A stretch of DNA of 64,000 nucleotides from the NCBI RefSeq assembly GCF_000507185.2, contig NZ_AYTM02000002.1, positions 1,511,501 through 1,575,500 of the forward strand, in the 5' to 3' direction. Shown here in pieces: positions 1 to 9,021 of the stretch. Made by a program: the position numbers and the translations under genes. Each line of letters starts with the position of its first letter. The first letter of the stretch is position 1. The stretch is from Pseudomonas syringae KCTC 12500 (GTDB taxonomy: Bacteria > Pseudomonadota > Gammaproteobacteria > Pseudomonadales > Pseudomonadaceae). The notes under the pieces are model-generated. The model worked only from the letters and a program-made list of their open reading frames with translations. It did no database searches and was not told the origin of the DNA.

Positions 1-1
1 T

Positions 2-733
2 GAAAAGATGTCGAAGTCGAAGAAAAACGGCATCGACCCGCAGACCATGATCGACCAGTACGGTGCCGACACCTGCCGTCTGTTCATGATGTTCGCCTCC
101 CCGCCCGATATGAGCCTGGAATGGTCCGACTCGGGCGTCGAAGGCTCACATCGCTTCCTGCGCCGCGTATGGCGTCTGGCCCAGGCGCATGTGGCTCAAG
201 GCCCATCGACCGGCCTGGACGCTGCGGCATTGTCCGATGAGCAGAAAACCATCCGCCGCGCGATTCATCAAGCGATCAGACAGGCGAGCCAGGATATTGG
301 CCAGAACCAGAAATTCAACACCGCTGTCGCACAAGTGATGACGCTGATGAACGTGCTGGAAAAGGCGCCGCAGGACACACCGCAGGATCGCGCACTGATG
401 CAGGAAGGCGTGGAAACCGTCACCCTGCTGCTGGCACCGATCACGCCGCACATCAGTCACGAACTGTGGAAGCAACTGGGCCACAATGAACCGGTCATCG
501 ACGCGGGCTGGCCTGCATTCGACGCACATGCGCTGGTGCAGGACAGTCTGCAACTGGTGATTCAGGTCAACGGCAAGCTGCGCGGTCACATCGAGATGCC
601 TGCCAGTGCCAGCCGCGAAGAAGTCGAAGCGGCTGCACGCGTCAACGAGAACGTATTGCGCTTCACTGATGGCCTGACCATTCGCAAGGTGATCGTCGTG
701 CCTGGCAAGCTGGTCAACATCGTCGCAAGCTGA
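2..733 (+). CDS. leuS: Leucyl-tRNA synthetase, C-terminal part (5' end outside window)
   Basis: This is the 3' end of leuS, which charges tRNA-Leu in the cytoplasm. The reading frame is open from the first bases and begins inside the class I synthetase signature KMSKSKKNG, whose lysines take part in amino acid activation. After it come the anticodon-binding helical domain and the C-terminal domain ([21 protein letters not shown] at the end). About 243 codons are present, against roughly 860 for a full bacterial LeuRS, so most of the gene lies upstream. LptE and HolA follow in the same direction, the usual Pseudomonas order. Confidence 0.97.
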   Translation, partial: EKMSKSKKNGIDPQTMIDQYGADTCRLFMMFASPPDMSLEWSDSGVEGSHRFLRRVWRLAQAHVAQGPSTGLDAAALSDEQKTIRRAIHQAIRQASQDIGQNQKFNTAVAQVMTLMNVLEKAPQDTPQDRALMQEGVETVTLLLAPITPHISHELWKQLGHNEPVIDAGWPAFDAHALVQDSLQLVIQVNGKLRGHIEMPASASREEVEAAARVNENVLRFTDGLTIRKVIVVPGKLVNIVAS

Positions 734-822
734 TTGGATCGGGCGCCCGGCAAACGCAGGGCGCCGAACATATTTCCAGGGCACGCACTGGCGGCCCAAA
801 CGGATTCAAGGGGAGCATCAAG

Positions 823-1428
823 ATGATCAAACGCAATTTGCTGGTGATGGGCCTGGCTGTTCTGTTGAGTGCCTGTGGCTTCCAGCTGCGTGGCACCGGT
901 ACCACCGAGCTGGCGATCAAGGAGCTGGATGTCAGCGCCCGCAACGCCTATGGCGAAACCGTGACTCAGCTCACTCGCCTGCTGACCAGCTCTGGCGTCA
1001 AGGTCTACACCGGCGCGCCTTACAAGCTGATGCTGACCAACGAAGCCGAGACTCAGCGCGCCATCAGCTACTCGGGCTCGGGTCGCTCGGCTGAATACCA
1101 GCTGACCACCACCCTGACCTATGAAGTGCATGGCGACAGGGATCGCTTCCTGCTTGGCGATAAAGTCACCGCAGACCGTTCCTACGTGCACGACGGCAAC
1201 AACCTGACCGGTTCCGATCAGGAAGCCTCTCAGGTTCGTCAGGAAATGCGCAACGACCTGATCCAGAAACTGATGGCGCGCTTGCAGCAACTGACCCCTT
1301 CGCGTCTGGACGAACTGCAGACCAAGGCCGACGCAGTTGCCAAGGCCGAAGCCGACGCACTCGAGGCTGCTCAGCGAATCCGCGACGAGACACCTCAGCA
1401 GTCGCCTGTCGAAGTTCCAGCCAGATAA
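823..1428 (+). CDS. lptE: LPS-assembly lipoprotein LptE
   Basis: LptE is the outer-membrane lipoprotein that plugs the LptD barrel and helps insert lipopolysaccharide into the outer leaflet. The 201-residue protein has a short basic N-terminus, a hydrophobic segment and a lipobox ending LSAC (Cys18), followed by the family's GFQLRGTG stretch. The C-terminus is rich in Ala and Glu and looks helical or disordered. The ATG has a purine-rich GGGGAG ribosome site upstream. It lies between leuS and holA, as in other gammaproteobacteria. Family and order agree, so the call is firm. Confidence 0.96.
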   Translation: MIKRNLLVMGLAVLLSACGFQLRGTGTTELAIKELDVSARNAYGETVTQLTRLLTSSGVKVYTGAPYKLMLTNEAETQRAISYSGSGRSAEYQLTTTLTYEVHGDRDRFLLGDKVTADRSYVHDGNNLTGSDQEASQVRQEMRNDLIQKLMARLQQLTPSRLDELQTKADAVAKAEADALEAAQRIRDETPQQSPVEVPAR

Positions 1429-1469
1429 GTGTTCGGGGCCGGTTTTCCGGCCCCGACATCCTCTGAATC

Positions 1470-2507
1470 ATGAAACTCGCCCCCGCCCAACTCGGCAAGC
1501 ACTTGCAAGGCACACTTGCGCCCGTCTATGTGATCAGCGGTGATGACCCGCTGCTCTGCCAGGAAGCAGCTGACGCCATTCGCGCGGCCGCACGCCAGCA
1601 AGGCTTCGATGAGCGGCAGGTATTCAGCGCCGACGCCAGCTTCGACTGGGGCACATTGCTCCAGGCGGGTGCCAGCATGTCGCTGTTTGCCGAACGCCGT
1701 CTCCTGGAGTTGCGTCTGCCCTCCGGCAAGCCCGGCGACAAGGGTGCTGCGGCGCTTATGGAATATTGCGCCAGACCCGCCGAAGACACGCTGCTGCTGA
1801 TCAGCCTGCCCAAGCTCGATGGCAGTGCGCAGAAAACCAAATGGGGCAAGGCCCTGGTCGAGGGTGCGCAAACCCAGTTCGTGCAAATCTGGCCGGTGGA
1901 CATCGGACAACTGCCGCAATGGATTCGCCAGCGCCTGTCGCAGGCGGGTCTGGCGGCGACTCAGGACGCCGTCGAACTGATCGCGGCCAGGGTCGAAGGC
2001 AACCTGCTGGCCGCCGCGCAGGAAATCGAAAAGCTCAAGCTGATGGCCGAAGAAGGCCAGATCACCGTCGAGACCGTGCAGGCGGCGGTGGCCGACAGTG
2101 CACGCTTCGATGTGTTTGGCCTGACCGATGCCGTCCTTAATGGCGAAGCTGCCCATGCGTTGCGCATGCTCGAAGGACTGCGTGGTGAAGGGGTCGAAAC
2201 GCCGGTGATTCTCTGGGCATTGACCCGCGAACTGCGCGCTCTGGCCAATATGTCGCAACAATTCAGCCAGGGCGTGCCGCTGGACAAGGTGTTCAGCTCG
2301 GCACGTCCGCCGATCTGGGACAAGCGCAAGCCACTGATGAGCAAGGCCCTGCAACGCCACTCGGCAAAACGCTGGAGCCAGCTGCTCATGGATGCGCAAC
2401 GCATTGATGCGCAGATCAAAGGCCAGGCAGCAGGCTCGCCATGGAGCAGCCTGAGCCGGCTGGCGCTGCTGATGGCAGGGCAACGATTGGCGCTGCCTGC
2501 GGAGTAG
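1470..2507 (+). CDS. holA: DNA polymerase III subunit delta
   Basis: Delta is the wrench subunit of the clamp loader that opens the beta sliding clamp. The 345-residue protein has the usual length. It starts with the typical MKLAPAQLGKHL region, followed by VYVISGDDPLL, the degenerate AAA+ fold entry of this family. The middle contains FDVFGLTDAVLNGEA, the conserved lid region before the C-terminal collar domain. The gene starts 41 bp after lptE and is probably cotranscribed with it. No truncation is seen. Confidence 0.96.
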   Translation: MKLAPAQLGKHLQGTLAPVYVISGDDPLLCQEAADAIRAAARQQGFDERQVFSADASFDWGTLLQAGASMSLFAERRLLELRLPSGKPGDKGAAALMEYCARPAEDTLLLISLPKLDGSAQKTKWGKALVEGAQTQFVQIWPVDIGQLPQWIRQRLSQAGLAATQDAVELIAARVEGNLLAAAQEIEKLKLMAEEGQITVETVQAAVADSARFDVFGLTDAVLNGEAAHALRMLEGLRGEGVETPVILWALTRELRALANMSQQFSQGVPLDKVFSSARPPIWDKRKPLMSKALQRHSAKRWSQLLMDAQRIDAQIKGQAAGSPWSSLSRLALLMAGQRLALPAE

Positions 2508-2512
2508 GCCTC

Positions 2513-2725
2513 ATGTGCGACCTGCCTACTGGCCTGTTTGAAGTCGTCGCTCGTGCCATTTTCTATCCGGTCGGATGGCCAATCGTAAAACTCCTGACGC
2601 TTGGCAAATACCCTGTAAAAGGCTCCTGGTTTGCGGAAACCCCAGCAGCAAATTGGGCGACAGGCATGGGAGTTGCCACCCTTGCAATCATCATGATGGC
2701 GCTACTGCATCAGTTTGATTTTTGA
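2513..2725 (+). CDS. Small hypothetical membrane protein (70 aa)
   Basis: The frame continues upstream into holA, but the natural start is the ATG at 2513, five bases after the holA stop, giving 70 residues (MCDLPTGLFEVVARAIFYPV...). Two hydrophobic stretches, at about residues 8-30 and 47-65, suggest a small inner-membrane protein with two spans. There is a YPVGWPIVKLLTLGKYP turn between them. Its position directly behind holA suggests translational coupling or co-expression. I do not recognise a family and assign no function. Confidence 0.6.
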   Translation: MCDLPTGLFEVVARAIFYPVGWPIVKLLTLGKYPVKGSWFAETPAANWATGMGVATLAIIMMALLHQFDF

Positions 2726-2730
2726 TCAAA

Positions 2731-2757
2731 TTCGCGAGCAAGTTGGCTCCCACAGGT
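2731..2757 (-). repeat. Single REP-like element
   Basis: The stretch matches the core of Pseudomonas REP elements read on the minus strand (CTGTGGGAGCC, then AACTTGCTCGCGAA). It lies immediately after the 70-aa gene, a typical 3' position. The same core is found again at 40485-40510. It may act as a transcript-end stabiliser, but that is inference. Confidence 0.75.
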
Positions 2758-2872
2758 ATTCATTCACCCGGCCAACTACGCGCTCAGTGTCATAGCACAC
2801 GACTATTAGACACACGCGCCGTTCTGCCCGATGATTCGCAGCGTTTTACAACACCCATCAGGAGCACCCGCC

Positions 2873-3028
2873 ATGAGCAAGCCAAAGCGGCCGAACAAGG
2901 CCAAATCCATCATCGCCCAGCCTTTGTTCCGCAGTCGTCAGGAACAACCCGCCAAGGGCAAAGGCAGCTACCGCCGCGAAGCCTTCCAGTCTAAAAGCTG
3001 GGAGGCTTCCTGCTTTATGGCAGCCTGA
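2873..3028 (+). CDS. arfA: Alternative ribosome-rescue factor ArfA
   Basis: ArfA frees ribosomes stalled on mRNAs without a stop codon by recruiting release factor 2, as a back-up to tmRNA. The 51-residue frame from the ATG at 2873 (preceded by AGGAGCACCCGCC) contains the family core: QPLFRSR, then KGKGSYRRE, then WEAS. In E. coli, as I recall, the protein continues well past WEAS and is trimmed because its own message is cut at a hairpin. Here the frame ends five residues after WEAS, in CFMAA. An upstream in-frame ATG at 2831 would add 14 residues but lacks a better ribosome site. The core makes the call good despite the small size. Confidence 0.88.
   Translation: MSKPKRPNKAKSIIAQPLFRSRQEQPAKGKGSYRREAFQSKSWEASCFMAA
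3003..3026 (+). other. Possible hairpin over the end of arfA
   Basis: Near the stop codon, AGG and CCT enclose CTGC-TTTATG-GCAG with a four-base bulge; GGCT/AGCC is an alternative pairing. E. coli arfA carries a cleavable or terminating hairpin at the end of its frame, so a similar role is possible. The structure is weak and there is no U-tract. Confidence 0.3.
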
Positions 3029-3111
3029 TATCGAGCAACATTTCCGGGGCGCTTTCAACCGCTTAGCCGTGTTATGGTCTGCACCTAACGGTAATACCCT
3101 TGGACTCAAGC

Positions 3112-4449
3112 ATGCCTTCTCGTTTTACCCATCGCCCGCAGCTGCGCCAACTCATCGCTGCCTCCAGTCTTGTTGCCCTGGTAGCCTGCGCAGAAAAACC
3201 CACTGCAGCCGATGCCACGCCTCTTCAATCCAGCAAGGTGCAGACAAACGCTCCTGCCGTAGCGCCTACGCCAGCGCTGGTCGTTGATGAGAACCTCACG
3301 ATTCAGCCCGCCGTCAGCTTCAGCGAATGGCAGGCCGGCTTTCGTGCCCAGGCGTTGAAGGCGGGTATCCGCGCGGACGTATTCGATCTGGCATTTGCCG
3401 GCGTCACCCCAGACATGAGCGTGGTCAAGGCCGACCGCAGCCAGCCTGAATTCAGCCGCCCGGTCTGGGAATACCTCGACGGTGCCATCTCTGCCGCACG
3501 CGTACGCAAGGGTCAGGCGCTGCTTTCGCAGTATGCCGACGACCTGCAGAAGATCGAGCAGCAGTACGGCGTGGATCGTCAGGCGCTGGTCGCGGTATGG
3601 GGCATGGAAAGTAACTTCGGGTCGTTCCAGGGTACGCAATCCGTCATTCGCTCACTGGCAACGCTGGCCTACGAAGGCCGTCGTCCCGGCTTTGCACAGA
3701 GCCAGTTGCTGGCCGCGCTGGAAATCATCCAGCATGGCGACATCACCCCGGACAAAATGCTCGGTTCGTGGGCCGGTGCGATGGGCCAGACCCAGTTCAT
3801 CCCGACTACCTACAACACCCATGCCGTGGATTTTGACGGCGATGGCCGACGTGATATCTGGAACACCCCTGCCGATGCCCTCGCCTCCACCGCGCACTAC
3901 CTGCAAAGCTCTGGCTGGCAGCGTGGTCAGCCCTGGGGCTTTGAAGTGGTGCTCGGCTCGGGATTCGATTACTCGCTGGCCGACTCGACGACCCGCAAAA
4001 GTCTTGCTGAATGGCAGCAACTGGGCCTGAAACAACCGGACGGCTCAGCCATTCCGGTCGCCGCCAGCCAGCAGCAAGCCGCCTTGCTGTTGCCGGCCGG
4101 TTATCGCGGGCCAGCCTTTCTGGTGCTGGACAACTTCCGCGCGATTCTCAAGTACAACAACTCGACTTCCTACGCACTGGCGATCAGCCTGCTTTCCGAT
4201 CGTTTCAAGGGCGCGGGCTATGTAGTGGGCAGCTGGCCACGCGGAGACCTGCCGCTGAGCCGCTCAGAGCGCATTGAGCTGCAAACCCTGCTCTCTGCAC
4301 GCCAGTACGACGCAGGCGCGCCAGACGGCATTATCGGCGCCAATACACGCAAGGCCATCCGCAGTGCGCAGCAGTCGTTCGGCTGGCCAGCCGACGGTTA
4401 CCCGACGCATGAATTGCTGGAAAACCTGCGCAAGCCTGTCGGGCAGTAA
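3112..4449 (+). CDS. Lytic murein transglycosylase, MltB family with peptidoglycan-binding domain (SltB3-like)
   Basis: The enzyme cleaves the glycan strand of peptidoglycan, forming 1,6-anhydro-muramic ends. From the ATG at 3112 it has 445 residues. A TTG at 3100 would add four, and both starts keep the signal. The lipobox ends LVAC (Cys26), so it is probably outer-membrane anchored. An MltB-type SLT_2 domain covers about residues 65-360, with the catalytic Glu166 in VWGMESNFG and the family's [16 protein letters not shown]_binding_1 domain (about 388-440, with [12 protein letters not shown]) sits at the C-terminus. Domain order matches what I recall of P. aeruginosa SltB3. It ends at a strong terminator shared with lipA. 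Confidence 0.92.
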   Translation: MPSRFTHRPQLRQLIAASSLVALVACAEKPTAADATPLQSSKVQTNAPAVAPTPALVVDENLTIQPAVSFSEWQAGFRAQALKAGIRADVFDLAFAGVTPDMSVVKADRSQPEFSRPVWEYLDGAISAARVRKGQALLSQYADDLQKIEQQYGVDRQALVAVWGMESNFGSFQGTQSVIRSLATLAYEGRRPGFAQSQLLAALEIIQHGDITPDKMLGSWAGAMGQTQFIPTTYNTHAVDFDGDGRRDIWNTPADALASTAHYLQSSGWQRGQPWGFEVVLGSGFDYSLADSTTRKSLAEWQQLGLKQPDGSAIPVAASQQQAALLLPAGYRGPAFLVLDNFRAILKYNNSTSYALAISLLSDRFKGAGYVVGSWPRGDLPLSRSERIELQTLLSARQYDAGAPDGIIGANTRKAIRSAQQSFGWPADGYPTHELLENLRKPVGQ

Positions 4450-4452
4450 TCG

Positions 4453-4507
4453 GGAGGACGCAGAGCGTCCAGAACGGCATGCCAACGCGGAGCATCGGCA
4501 CGATAAT
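4453..4507. repeat. Copy A of a dispersed palindromic repeat
   Basis: The region contains GGACGC-AGA-GCGTCC at 4456-4470, followed by GCATGCCAACGCGGAGCAT. Related arrangements occur at 31303-31349, 35073-35160 and 43301-43366. All four are intergenic. It is not a standard REP core. Confidence 0.65.
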
Positions 4508-4514
4508 CAACCGC

Positions 4515-4557
4515 AAAAAAGAAGGGCCAGGTATCACTACCTGGCCCTTCTTGTTTT
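4515..4557. terminator. Bidirectional intrinsic terminator between the transglycosylase gene and lipA
   Basis: A perfect 13-bp stem (4521-4533 with 4538-4550) closes a TCAC loop. It is preceded by six A and followed by TTGTTTTT, so it has a U-tract in either direction. It lies between two converging genes and should end both transcripts. Confidence 0.93.
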
Positions 4558-4569
4558 TGCGCCGTGTTG

Positions 4570-5577
4570 TCAGAGCATCGCTTTGGCGATCTTGGCCTGC
4601 TCGTCGGCATGGTACGAAGAGCGTACCAGCGGCCCGGACGCGACGTTCTTGAAGCCCATCTTGTAGCCTTCTTCGGCGAACCAGGCAAAGGTGTCCGGGT
4701 GGACAAAGCGCTGCACGGGCAAGTGATTGCGCGAAGGCTGCAGGTATTGACCCAGGGTCAGCATGTCGATGTCGTGTTCGCGCATGCGCTGCATGACTTC
4801 GATGACTTCTTCGTCGGTCTCGCCCAACCCCAGCATCAGCCCGGACTTGGTCGGTACATGCGGTACCATCTGCTTGAAGCGCTGCAGCAGGGTCAGCGAC
4901 CACTGGTAGTCCGAACCCGGACGCGCAGCCTTGTATAGACGCGGTACGGTTTCCAGGTTGTGGTTGAACACATCCGGCGGCTCGGCGGCGGTGATTTCCA
5001 GCGCAACGTCCATCCGGCCACGGTAATCCGGTACCAGCGTTTCGAGCTGTACGCCCGGCGACAGCAGGCGGATTTCGCGGATGCAGTCGGCGAAGTGCTG
5101 AGCACCGCCATCACGCAGGTCGTCACGGTCCACCGAGGTGATAACCACGTACTTCAGGCGCAGGTCGGCAATCGCGATGGCGAGGCTTTTCGGTTCGTTG
5201 ACGTCGAGCGGCTTCGGACGGCCGTGGCCCACGTCACAGAACGGGCAGCGACGGGTGCAGATGTCGCCCATGATCATGAACGTTGCAGTGCCACCGGAGA
5301 AGCATTCGCCCAGGTTGGGGCAGGATGCCTCTTCACAGACGCTGTGCAGCTTGTGCTTGCGCAGCAATTGCTTGATACGGTCGACTTCCGGAGAAACCGG
5401 GATGCGTACGCGAATCCAGTCAGGCTTCTTCGGCAGGTCTACCGTCGGGATGATCTTGACCGGGATGCGCGCAACCTTTTCCGCTCCGCGAAGCTTGACG
5501 CCCGCTTCGACTTTCGGACGGGCCACTCGCTCGGAAACATCCAGCGTCGGGATCAGGGTTTGCACGGTGTCAGTCAT
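4570..5577 (-). CDS. lipA: Lipoyl synthase
   Basis: LipA is a radical-SAM enzyme that inserts two sulfur atoms into the octanoyl chain on lipoyl domains of pyruvate and 2-oxoglutarate dehydrogenases and the glycine cleavage H protein. The 335-residue protein has both iron-sulfur motifs: CX4CX5C (Cys81, 86, 92) for the auxiliary cluster that donates sulfur, and CX3CX2C (Cys107, 111, 114) for the SAM cluster. The C-terminal RSSYHADEQ carries the conserved serine that ligates the auxiliary cluster. It overlaps the end of lipB by 8 bp, so the two lipoate-pathway genes are translationally linked. Confidence 0.98.
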
Positions 5578-6226
5578 AATGGTTTATTCCGCCCGTAAGG
5601 GTCGCCTGCTCAGCGTAGTCGAGGTGTTTGACGAGCTGCGCACGCAGTCGGGCACTTACCTCGGAAAATTCTATCTGCCCTGCCTGATCGCTCAGTTGGG
5701 TCATGGCCAGTCCGGCGTATCCGCAAGGGTTGATGCGGCGAAACGGCTCAAGGTCCATGTCGACGTTCAACGCCAGACCATGAAACGAACAGCCGTTGCG
5801 AATGCGCAGACCGAGCGACGCTATTTTCGCGCCGTCAACGTATACGCCGGGGGCATCAGCCTTGGCTGCAGCCTTGACGCCGTAGTCGGCGAGCAAGGCG
5901 ATGAGGGTGTTCTCGATCCGGGTGACCAGATCGCGAACGCCGAAACCAAGGCGCCTGACGTCCAGCATCAGATAAGCCACCAGTTGGCCCGGGCCATGAT
6001 AAGTCACTTGGCCGCCACGATCGACCTGTACGACAGGAATATTACCCGGCAGCAGCAAATGCTCGGCCTTGCCGGACTGTCCCTGGGTGAAAACCGGCGG
6101 ATGCTGGACCAGCCAGACTTCATCGGCAGCCTCGCGACCACGCTCGTCGGTAAAGCGCTTCATGGCGTGCCAGGCGGTTTCGTAATCGATCAGGCCCAGA
6201 TCACGAAAACCCAGCGTAGCCGCCAT
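5570..6226 (-). CDS. lipB: Octanoyl-ACP:protein octanoyltransferase
   Basis: LipB moves octanoyl groups from acyl carrier protein to target lysines, the step before LipA. The 218-residue protein has the signature TYHGPGQ (about residues 75-81), the catalytic Lys134 in GAKIASLG and the catalytic Cys168 in NPCGY. Its start ATG shares a base with the stop of the upstream ybeD-like gene (TGATG), and its end overlaps lipA. The three genes thus form a tight unit. Confidence 0.97.
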
Positions 6227-6501
6227 CAGAGCACCATGTGCACGAAACCCGTAGCGCGCAAGGCACTATTGATATCGCGCAACTGGTCTTCGCCGGTAGC
6301 GACAATGTGCAATTGCACAGTGGTGTATTTGCCGTTGCTGCTCTGACGCTCGGCGAGCGTCTTGAGGTCGACCGTGGCATGCTTTTCAAGCACTTCCATC
6401 ACGGCCGCCGTAAAGCCCACACTGGTGTCACCGATCACCTTGATCGGATAGTCATTGCAGGGAAATTCGATTTTGTGCGACTTGATGTCGGTATCAGTCA
6501 T
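6226..6501 (-). CDS. DUF493 (YbeD-like) protein
   Basis: This is a small cytoplasmic protein of the YbeD/DUF493 family, with an ACT-like alpha-beta fold and unknown function. The ATG at 6501 gives 91 residues ([20 protein letters not shown]), the usual family length. A frame extension up to 6537 looks unused. Motifs seen include [13 protein letters not shown] and the SSNGKYTTV region typical of the family. It is placed immediately upstream of lipB with overlapping stop and start, a conserved pairing in gammaproteobacteria. A regulatory link to lipoate metabolism is often suggested but unproven. Confidence 0.93.
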   Translation of the reverse strand: MTDTDIKSHKIEFPCNDYPIKVIGDTSVGFTAAVMEVLEKHATVDLKTLAERQSSNGKYTTVQLHIVATGEDQLRDINSALRATGFVHMVL

Positions 6502-6536
6502 GGCAGTAAAGGTCTCACAAGCCGTGACGACGGACA

Positions 6537-6567
6537 CGCGGCCCGCTCAGATCATGAGCAGGCCGCG
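6537..6567 (-). terminator. Strong hairpin downstream of dacA
   Basis: An inverted repeat of 13 bases with one mismatch (6537-6549 and 6555-6567) closes a five-base loop. It lies after the dacA stop in the transcript direction. There is no U-tract, so it is either a weak terminator or an end-protecting hairpin before the ybeD-lipB-lipA unit. Confidence 0.5.
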
Positions 6568-6591
6568 AGAAGGTCGGCATTGGTTACTGGA

Positions 6592-7752
6592 TCAGTTGAA
6601 CAAGCCGTAAAAGAACAGGCGGATGCTATCCCACACGCGGCGGAAAATACCACCTTCTTCAACCCCATCAAGAGCGATCAGATTGGCGGTGTGGACCACC
6701 TGATCGTCTTTCTTGACCTCGACCTTGCCGATCACGTCGCCCTTGGCGATTGGCGCAACCAGTTGCGGGTTCATGGTCATGCTGGCAGACAGCTTCTTCA
6801 TGTCACCTTTTGGCATGGTCATGCTCAGATCTTCAGCCAGACCGGCCTTGACCTGACGCTCGGTGCCTTTCCAGACAGTGGCCTGGGCCAGCTCGGTGCC
6901 CTTCTGGTAGAAGTTCTGGGTTTCGAAGAAACGGAAGCCGTAGGTCAGCAGCTTCTGGGTTTCAGCTGCACGAGCCTGTTCGCTGTTGGTGCCGAACACC
7001 ACGGCAATCAGACGCATGCCGTCACGTACTGCCGACGACACCATGCAGTAGCCAGCTTCATCGGTATGACCGGTTTTCAGACCGTCAACGGTCTTGTCGC
7101 GCCACAGCAGCAGGTTGCGGTTAGGCTGCTTGATGCCGTTCCAGAAGAACTCTTTCTGCGAGTAGATCGCATAGTGAGCCGGGTCTTCGTGAATGATCGC
7201 GCGTGCCAGGATCGCCATGTCGTGAGCCGACGAGTAGTGCTCAGGGTTCGGCAGACCGGTCGGGTTCATGAAGTGGCTGTTGGTCATGCCCAGATCGGCA
7301 GCAGTCTTGTTCATCATGTCGGCAAAGGCATCTTCGCTGCCGGCAATATGCTCGGAGATCGCGACGCTGGCGTCGTTGCCCGACTGAATGATGATGCCGT
7401 GCAGCAGATCGCTGACCGTGACCTGGCTGCCGACCTTGATGAACATCCGCGAACCGCCCGTGCGCCAGGCGTTTTCACTGATCGTCACCGGATCGTTTTC
7501 GCCAATCTGGCCGCGACGGATTTCCAGGGTCGCGATGTAGGCGGTCATCAGCTTGGTCAGACTCGCAGGAGCCAGACGCTGATCACCGTTGTTCTCGACC
7601 AGGACGTTGCCGCTGGTGGCATCCATCAGCACGTAGGCCTTGGCCGCCAGTTGTGGTGCAGCAGGCGTCATCTGCTCTGCCGCCCACACAGTCGGGGTGA
7701 TGATCAGTGGAACAAGCAGGCACAAACGTTTTGCAAAGGTGGTGATGTTCAT
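6592..7752 (-). CDS. dacA: D-alanyl-D-alanine carboxypeptidase (PBP5/6 family)
   Basis: A periplasmic, membrane-attached DD-carboxypeptidase that removes the terminal D-alanine of peptidoglycan side chains. The ATG at 7752 gives 386 residues with a clean Sec signal peptide cleaved after VWAA. Active-site motifs are in order: SLTK (Ser64-Lys67), SGN (124-126) and KTG (226-228). The C-terminal helix DSIRLFFYGLFN is amphipathic and should anchor it to the inner membrane. The frame extends 59 codons further upstream, but that part is low-quality sequence with no signal. It neighbours rlpA, mltB, rodA and mrdA, a wall-synthesis cluster. Confidence 0.96.
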   Translation of the reverse strand: MNITTFAKRLCLLVPLIITPTVWAAEQMTPAAPQLAAKAYVLMDATSGNVLVENNGDQRLAPASLTKLMTAYIATLEIRRGQIGENDPVTISENAWRTGGSRMFIKVGSQVTVSDLLHGIIIQSGNDASVAISEHIAGSEDAFADMMNKTAADLGMTNSHFMNPTGLPNPEHYSSAHDMAILARAIIHEDPAHYAIYSQKEFFWNGIKQPNRNLLLWRDKTVDGLKTGHTDEAGYCMVSSAVRDGMRLIAVVFGTNSEQARAAETQKLLTYGFRFFETQNFYQKGTELAQATVWKGTERQVKAGLAEDLSMTMPKGDMKKLSASMTMNPQLVAPIAKGDVIGKVEVKKDDQVVHTANLIALDGVEEGGIFRRVWDSIRLFFYGLFN

Positions 7753-7992
7753 CCGTCTCTCGAGAATCCTAATGGGCAAACATGCCCTTGCGGGCAAAAC
7801 TGAACAGACCGGCGAAGCGAAACGCCTCGGTACGGCTCGTGGCGCCAGGCTGTAACCCTGGCTGACAAAGTCGCCTGTTCGACACACGACCTTGTGGGCA
7901 GTTACCTGCAACGCTTGCCCTGAAAGCAAATCTGCGCCGCCTGCGACTGCATACCGTCCCCCATTATTGCCGGAGAACGGTTGTCGAAAAAC

Positions 7993-9021
7993 TTACTGAT
8001 CCGATGTCACTACGCTCGGCTGGCCCAGATTGGCCGACCTGACGCTGTTTTGCAGCTGCTGGGCTTCACCCTGCGTGTCGATCGGTCCCATCCGCACTCG
8101 ATAGAGCGTTTGCTGATTGCGCGCTATCGAGCTGACGAACACCGGCGCTCGAACCATCCCGCTCAATTTCGACCTCAGGAGTTCCGCAGCGTCCGGGTTG
8201 GCGAAGGCTCCCACCTGGAGAAATAGCCCAGCGGCTTGTCCTGAAGCGTTTTTTTTTGCGTCAACCTGCATAGGCACGACGGGTGCAGCGTGCTGCTGAG
8301 GGGGTGGTGTGTACTGCTCGACGGTGCCGGTCGAAGTGGACAGCGCAGGCGGCGTCGCCTGAGCAACGACCTGCGGCTGATTGAGCAACAGCGGCGCCGG
8401 ACGGCCTCGTTGCGCCCACCATTCCTGCGGGTCGATACCTTCGACCTTGACCCGTGCAGTGCCGGTTTCGGCATAGCCGAGCTTTTTAGCGGCCGCGTAG
8501 GACAGGTCGATGATGCGGTCGGAATAGAACGGCCCGCGATCGTTGACGCGCAGGATCACCGTGCGATTGTTGTCCAGGTTGGTCACTTTGACGTAGCTGG
8601 GCAGCGGCAGGGTCTTGTGCGCGGCACTCATGCCGTACAGGTCATACACCTCGCCGTTGGCGGTGTTCTGACCATGAAACTTGGTGCCATACCAGGAGGC
8701 AGTGCCAGAAGCGACGTAACGCTTGGCATCGCTCATCGGAAAGTAGGTCTTGCCCAGCACGGTATACGGGTTGGCCTTGTAGGCGCCGGTGTGCAGGGTT
8801 GGCGTTGCATCAGGGATACGCGAGACATCCACGTCCCACCACGGCGCCCCGTCCTTGTGGGCACGGTTGATGTCCAGCCCCGGCATCGAGCGCACCACGG
8901 CGCCGCCCTTGGGCGACGGTGAGGTTGTCGTGCGCGATGGCGACGAGCAACTGGCGACCAGCACTGCCAGGCCAGTCAACGCCAGAAGCTTGAATGATTG
9001 AAGAATCGGCGATGCCCGCAT
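7993..9021 (-). CDS. rlpA: Septal ring lytic transglycosylase RlpA
   Basis: RlpA cleaves denuded glycan strands (lacking stem peptides) and in Pseudomonas helps daughter-cell separation. The 342-residue lipoprotein has a lipobox ending VASC (Cys25). A double-psi beta-barrel domain spans about residues 100-200, with GTASWYGTKFHGQ, TANGE and VNDRGPF, which hold the catalytic Glu and Asp of the family. A SPOR domain for septal peptidoglycan (about 262-338, starting GLFLQVGAF) is at the end. Its ATG overlaps the mltB stop by one base (TAATG), so the two are coupled. About 240 bp separate it from dacA. Confidence 0.97.
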   Translation of the reverse strand: MRASPILQSFKLLALTGLAVLVASCSSPSRTTTSPSPKGGAVVRSMPGLDINRAHKDGAPWWDVDVSRIPDATPTLHTGAYKANPYTVLGKTYFPMSDAKRYVASGTASWYGTKFHGQNTANGEVYDLYGMSAAHKTLPLPSYVKVTNLDNNRTVILRVNDRGPFYSDRIIDLSYAAAKKLGYAETGTARVKVEGIDPQEWWAQRGRPAPLLLNQPQVVAQATPPALSTSTGTVEQYTPPPQQHAAPVVPMQVDAKKNASGQAAGLFLQVGAFANPDAAELLRSKLSGMVRAPVFVSSIARNQQTLYRVRMGPIDTQGEAQQLQNSVRSANLGQPSVVTSDQ

